This document shows, in pieces, positions 53,201 to 59,400 of a DNA stretch of 64,000 nucleotides. Each line of letters opens with the position of its first letter. Positions within the stretch are counted from its first letter, which is position 1. The notes below the pieces were generated by a model that was not told the origin of the DNA, searched no databases, and was given only the letters and a program-made list of their open reading frames with translations. Source of the DNA: Eonycteris spelaea (taxonomy: Eukaryota > Chordata > Mammalia > Chiroptera > Pteropodidae); the NCBI GenBank assembly GCA_003508835.1, contig PUFA01000072.1, positions 1,798,001 to 1,862,000 of the forward strand. Reading direction: 5' to 3'. A program made the position numbers and the translations under genes.

Positions 53201-56200
53201 CACAGTTTATATAATGAAAATTATTTGTTCTAACAGTAAAAGTGACAACAGCAGCTTTTTCCATATAAATACACATGGGTTTGTATGTGTATTTGGCTTT
53301 GGGGTTAGAATGTGGTTTCTACAGAAGCTCTGTCCTACAATGACCACGATGTCCCTCCTGTACCCCCTAATTGGCCTGGCTTCCCTACACTAAGAGTCAG
53401 CTCAAGAAGGTCACAGGATGGCAGGAAAAAACAGGTTGGAATAAAAATATCTGCCGAAAAATATACTTATGAGCAAACATACATACGTCTACATTTTAAA
53501 GTTTATTTGGCTTCTACTTTGGCATGATAAGAGATTAATGACTAACAGTAAGTTTTGAGTTTCATTTCTAAACAAACCCACAGAAATTAAGAAGGAACAC
53601 TACTGCGTGGGCTGAAGAGCAGGCCCCCAAAGTCACGTCCACCTGAAATCTTAGCATATGTATGTGGAAGCAGGGTCTTTGAAGATGTCATTAGCTAAGG
53701 ATATTGAGCTGAAATCATTCTGGATTTAACTTAAGCCCTGAAGCCAACGCCTAGTGGCCTTCCTTATGAGAGGAGGAGAGGACAGAGAGAGACATACAGA
53801 AAGGGTGCTGTGAAGACAGAGGCAGAGATTCAAGTGGAAGCATATTCTGTAAGCCAAGAAATGTCAAAGACTTCAAGCAACCACCGGAAGCTGAGAGAGA
53901 GGCACGGAACAGTCTCGAGAGCCTCCAGAAAGAACCAATCCCATGACACTGTGCTTTCAGACTTCTGGCCGCCAGAATAGTGAGAGAATAAAATCTTGTT
54001 TTAAATAACTCCGTTTATGGTAGTTTGTCATGGCAGCCCTAGGAAACGAATACAGATTTTGGCACCAGGAAATGAGTGCTGCTGTAACAAAATATCTGAA
54101 AATGTGGAAGTGGCTTTGGAATTGAGGAATGGGAAATGGCTGGAAGAATGTGAGGCGCTCGATGGAAAGGCCTAGACTGTTTGAAGAGAGAGAAATAAGA
54201 GACTGAAGTTATGCTGCCAACTAGCCAAGGAACACCTGGGGCACCAGAAACTGGAAAAGGCAAGAAAGGATTCGTCCCCAGAGCCTTCCAAAGGAGCATG
54301 GCTCCACTGACACCTTGATTTTAGACTTCTAGTCTCCAGAACTATGAGAGCACAGATTCCTGCCACCGAGTTTGCGTACTTTGTTACAGCAGCCACAAGA
54401 AACTAATGCAGCTAGGGATTCAGCATCAGAGACAGCAGCTAGGTCAGGCAACCGAGTGGGTTAGAGGCACACATTCTGGATTCAGAATGCCTGGACTCAA
54501 TCCTGGTTCCATCGCTAATTAGCTGTGTGATATGGAAAAAATTACTTGACCTCTCCCTGTCTGTCTGCAAATGGGTGACAATACTTATATCAAAATGTTG
54601 TTGGAAGGACTGAGTTAAAACATGTAAAGTGCTTAGAACACTGCCAGCACTTCGTCGGTGCAAGGTAAAGAGTGCTATTTTTTTCTTCATCTTATGAAGA
54701 ATGATATCTACCTCAAGTCAAATAATTACAAATGGGATTGGTATGTTGAAAAAAAGTAGAAGTGCTTCAGGGTGAAAGAGGGAGGGAGGTTCTGAGAAAG
54801 AAAACCCTAAACGGCAAAAACAGGCCAATTTGAAGGATAAGTTAGCCAAAAGGTTTTTGGGTGTTTTGGTTCACTTTTTATTTAGTTTTGGGTGGTGAAA
54901 AGCAAGGGAATTAAATGCACAAAGTTAGGGACCTGTGAATATTCTGTTAAGAGCAAATGGAAATAATTGAAAGGTTTTTCAACTTGGGGAGAAATGAAAC
55001 CTGATCAGAATTGCTTTTTTAAAAATCATCCAGCTAAGGAACAGAGAAAAGAATTGGGGGATGGGAGTGTTATATAGACACTAAACTAGTCTAATCAAGA
55101 TGATGCTGGCTTGTGTTATGCTAGGAACAGTGAGAATGGAGAGAAACTGATTCAATATTTAAGAGGTAATTAAAAGGCATAACAAACAATATAGGACAAA
55201 AGACTATTCTCAGGTTTCTAGCTTGCGCAGCTGGTAGGATGGTGATCCCATTTACTAAAATGGGAACACTGGATGAAGGTAATGGCAGGGAAGTGATGAG
55301 TTCATTTTAAGCATGGTGTGTTCATTGAGGTGCCTGCTATGTGGAAATGTCCAGGGGGATGCTGGATATACAGACGTGCACATGGGCAGAAGGGTTATAG
55401 ACATGTTTGGTGGCAACTAAGCCACCAAGAAAATAGGTGACTTATAGCCAGAGCGGGTAGAAAGCTGTATAAATTAAAAAGTATAACTTCGTTCTCCTGA
55501 AAAATGAAAAAATTCAGAGTTTTAAAATGTTGTGCTCAAGGTAATTTTATTCAGAATGGAGAGTGACAAGAAAAGGTTCTGATCTGATTTGGCAATTCCC
55601 ATTTTATTTACTAAGAGTCTCAATTTCAGAGCAAATGAATGACAGGATGAAAGAAGGATTGGTCCTCTTATATACTGGATTAAAACCGATCTCTAAATTG
55701 TTTACCCAATATCTTGGTTACTCAGGTAGACTTTAAAGGATATTACATGCTTCACTAACCCATACAAAAAATTTTAATGAGTATTAAATAAATAAAGACA
55801 ATAATGGAAAAAATTTCTACAAACTACTAGCAATACAATTAAAAATTATTCATTGCCCTAGATTTTGTTTTAGGCATGTCCCTCTTGGCCATAACTTTAC
55901 CATTTTAAGCTGCTGAGCTTCCAGGGAGCATATATACCAATCTCTACATCCTGCAAACTGGGCAGTTTGTGGCTTCAAAACATTTGTTCACCACAATACA
56001 CGTATAATCTACCACAAGGGGGCACTTAAACTGGAATTGTTTTAATCTAACTTTAGAAACGTGTAAAATCTTTCAGACTTACTCAAATTACTGACAAGGA
56101 ACACTTAATTATCACTAACAATGATATTTTAAGTTTCATATTTGACTTTACAAAGAAAATAATCAAAATATCGAAGCATGAAAAAAGATATCCTTGTCTG

Positions 56201-56450
56201 AAATCTTCATTTGTTCGCAGCAATCCTGAAGATTCTGAGCCCTTGTGGGAGGGCATCTGAGACTAAGGGAACATGCCCTGTTAACTGCTGACTGTATACA
56301 GAGATTACAAGCACCAGGCTCCCTGATAGGCAGTATCATTGACTCTTCACTTAAACGAATACAGCACTAAACTTCAGAATATGGTTACAGTTACCTAATC
56401 ATTTGTAATGACCTTCAAACAAAAATTTTCATGTCACCACTTCCACGGCA

Positions 56451-56482
<32 letters not shown>

Positions 56483-59400
56483 AGGACACGATAAGCACCA
56501 CGACCAAATATTTGGGAGGTGAGGGGCAAGGAAAAAAATTACACATTTTTTTCAATAACTGATCCAAACCAACTGTACATAAAACTTCATCTATTGTTTC
56601 TCAGATCAGTTTCTGGATTAAGGTAACAGACTGAATCCACACATCTCACTTTGCTCCCCTCTAAAACTCACTTAAAACTGCTAAAGAAATATTTTAAAAG
56701 ATATAAGCTCACAAAGATAGAGAAATAAGAGAGACAACAAAAAAAAAATTGGAAGCAGAAAAGCAGACAGATTAGTGATAACTGCCTTAGCAGAGCCCGG
56801 AAAGCCTAATCCCAAACCAAAGGGTGAAGCTGAGTGGCTGACAATCACACCCCTCAAAAGGCACCCAAAACTGGGGGGTGGGGAGAAGGACATACTTACA
56901 GCACAGAACTGCTTGAAAGCTGTTTAATTTAAGGAGCAGGTTCCCTAGACCACATACTCTCTTCAAACCATTAAAGATTTAGTCTCTAAAGGATGTAAAA
57001 CTGAGTTCTCTGCACCAGGGTGCACACATGGCTCCCGTGTGAGCAAAGGTACCATACACAAAACCCGAGGCGCTGAGTGGTTACCAGAAAAGGCCTCTGT
57101 GGGCCATCTGACCAGCACAAGAGGAAGGACCAAAGATAGTGACATCAGGGATTACCAGTAGATTAAGAAAGTCACCCAACAGCTAAACTCAAAACTGTTA
57201 AGGCCCACTAGCTTGTTCACAGCTTCCAATGGTAGATGTAATCCTACAGTATTAATGAGCAGGAAATTAAGGATTAACAGACATCTGAAGATGGAAGAGA
57301 CAGACCAAAACAAAGAGCAGGAAGAAGCAATTTAGAACAGAGACTATGCACAGAAGGAAAAAACACAACAAACCATCATGTAAATCCTCAGAAAAGAGAA
57401 AATTTTATATCCGATGAAACAAACAGGATTTTTTTTAAAAAGAAGATTCTAAAACAAAAGAGCTCTTAAAAAAAAAAATGACAGCAGAAAACAAGAATTA
57501 AATAGTAAGGCTGGAAGATCAAGATAAGGAAATCTTCTAGAAAAATAGAGCATTACACACACACACACACAACACACACACACCACACACACACACACCA
57601 ACAAACAAAACCTTAAAGAGGAAAAATGACAAAAGAGGGAAAACTGGAGAGAAAAGATAAGAAAATCAGAAGACCAACTAGGAAGTCCAACATTCAATAA
57701 AATAATAGCTCAAGGGAAACACAACAGGGAAAAGGAGAGGAGGATGTTCTCGGAACCAAAGGGCTCAACTACTAGACTGAACGCGCCCACCCAGTACCCC
57801 ATGGATTACAACAGACCCACACGAAATCTCTCTAAAACTTCAGAATACTGGAGGCAAAGAGATGCTTCTATAAGCTTCCAAATTAGTCCAAACCGGTCAC
57901 GTACAAGGAATTGATGAATGGATTCAAATTTCTCAACAGCAGCGCTGCAGGAAGACACTGTTTACTCTGCACCCTCTTCAAAAGCCAACGGTGAGCCCGG
58001 CTAAGATCTCTACATGGCTTGGCTCGGCCTCTACGGATGAAGTTCCTGCTCTCGTCTCCTCCATGTACTGCTCTGGCATCATCTCATCCCATCACAGGTT
58101 TTCTGACTTGACCTAATTCTGAAAGCTGGAAAACTCAGAAAACTTCGGAAGCTGAAAATACAAAGTAGCCCACTCCCTCTGACCAAATTTCTACAGGACG
58201 TCCAAAACCAAGTCCACGGCCCGACACTGTGTGTGAGTAAAGCCAGCTTCCAGACTGCCACCTGATTTTCCCACGGACCCGCACGGAAGAGCCTCTTGAA
58301 AACCCGCAGGAAAGCAGAAGCCAGACTATGACCATGAGTCTGCAGGTTTATGTTCACCTGGGAGACTGCAACCAATAATGGCAGAACTTATCTTTCCTGA
58401 GACAGATGGTTTGTTCTTGCTGCTCCATTCGACATACAGGTATTGTAAAACTAAAAAAGAGAACCAAGAAAACCCTAACAGCGACGTGAGGGTGGATTAC
58501 CGCAGATGGACCATAGGGATATAACCCAGGAAGGCCCACAGTGGCGTCTGCCTAGTAATGTTCTATTTCCTATCCTAGACATTAAATACAATGTTGTACA
58601 TTTTGTTCTTTCTTTACAATTTTAAAAACTGTTTTAATGTACATATTCAAGTTAGAAATTATTTATACAACTCACTATTAAATCACAAAGGTTTAGATCA
58701 CATTGACAGCACGTCTCTGCTACATCAATCATGAAGAAAACGGGCTTAATTTTAAATACGTACAAAAATTAAAACCAGATTTACTTACATTATGAGTCTC
58801 CGGTTTAAGAACCAGTATTTCCTCCGACTTCTGTCATATCCAATAGGTTCATGTCGAATATACGGTTTGTTTTTTTGGATCTCAGCAACACAGTCAGTCA
58901 CACCAGGCACCTTGTGCGCTACGCAGACTTCACACTGCCATTCATCCTCCGGCACCTCCTCAAGAGGCGGTTTCACACATTCCAAATGGTATACCGCGGA
59001 ACATGTCTCACAGCAAAGCAAATCCCCAAGTTTGTGACAAACCCGACAATGGTCGTCATACTGGATCACCCTTCCGACATCAGCTCCTCACGTGCAATAT
59101 TTGTGGTGAGAAACTGATCGACTAAGAACTGCAGAACTTTGATTTTGTTCTCTACTGGTCCATAAGGGTAGTCATCTGCCTCTTGGTAAGGAAGAACATG
59201 ATGGTACTCCTTGTCACTCTCACAGTACACTCGCAGCACCTCCGGCCACGTCATTCCATCTATGAAATACAGCGTGGAGTTAACGCTATCTTTCAGATCG
59301 GCAGGTCCAAAGGTAGTATTGGAAGTGTCTTCTTCTCGCAAAACTGCTTTCAGAAGCACAACGTGCATCTCCGCCATAAGTGTGCACTGCTCCTGACTCA

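Larger units (their letters stand above)
50777..58788 (-). other. BPTF intron 2
   Basis: About 8 kb. It holds MIR copies (51630-51810, 54455-54680), an ancient MaLR LTR element (53612-54416), a HAL1/L1-type piece with a CA repeat (56690-58060) and an A/T inverted run (56457-56481). The remainder is unassigned. Confidence 0.7.

Noticed and set aside
53612..54416. Possible retroviral coding sequence beside the MaLR remnant
   Set aside because: Only LTR-like and non-coding internal text is visible, with stops in all frames; nothing can be supported as a viral gene.
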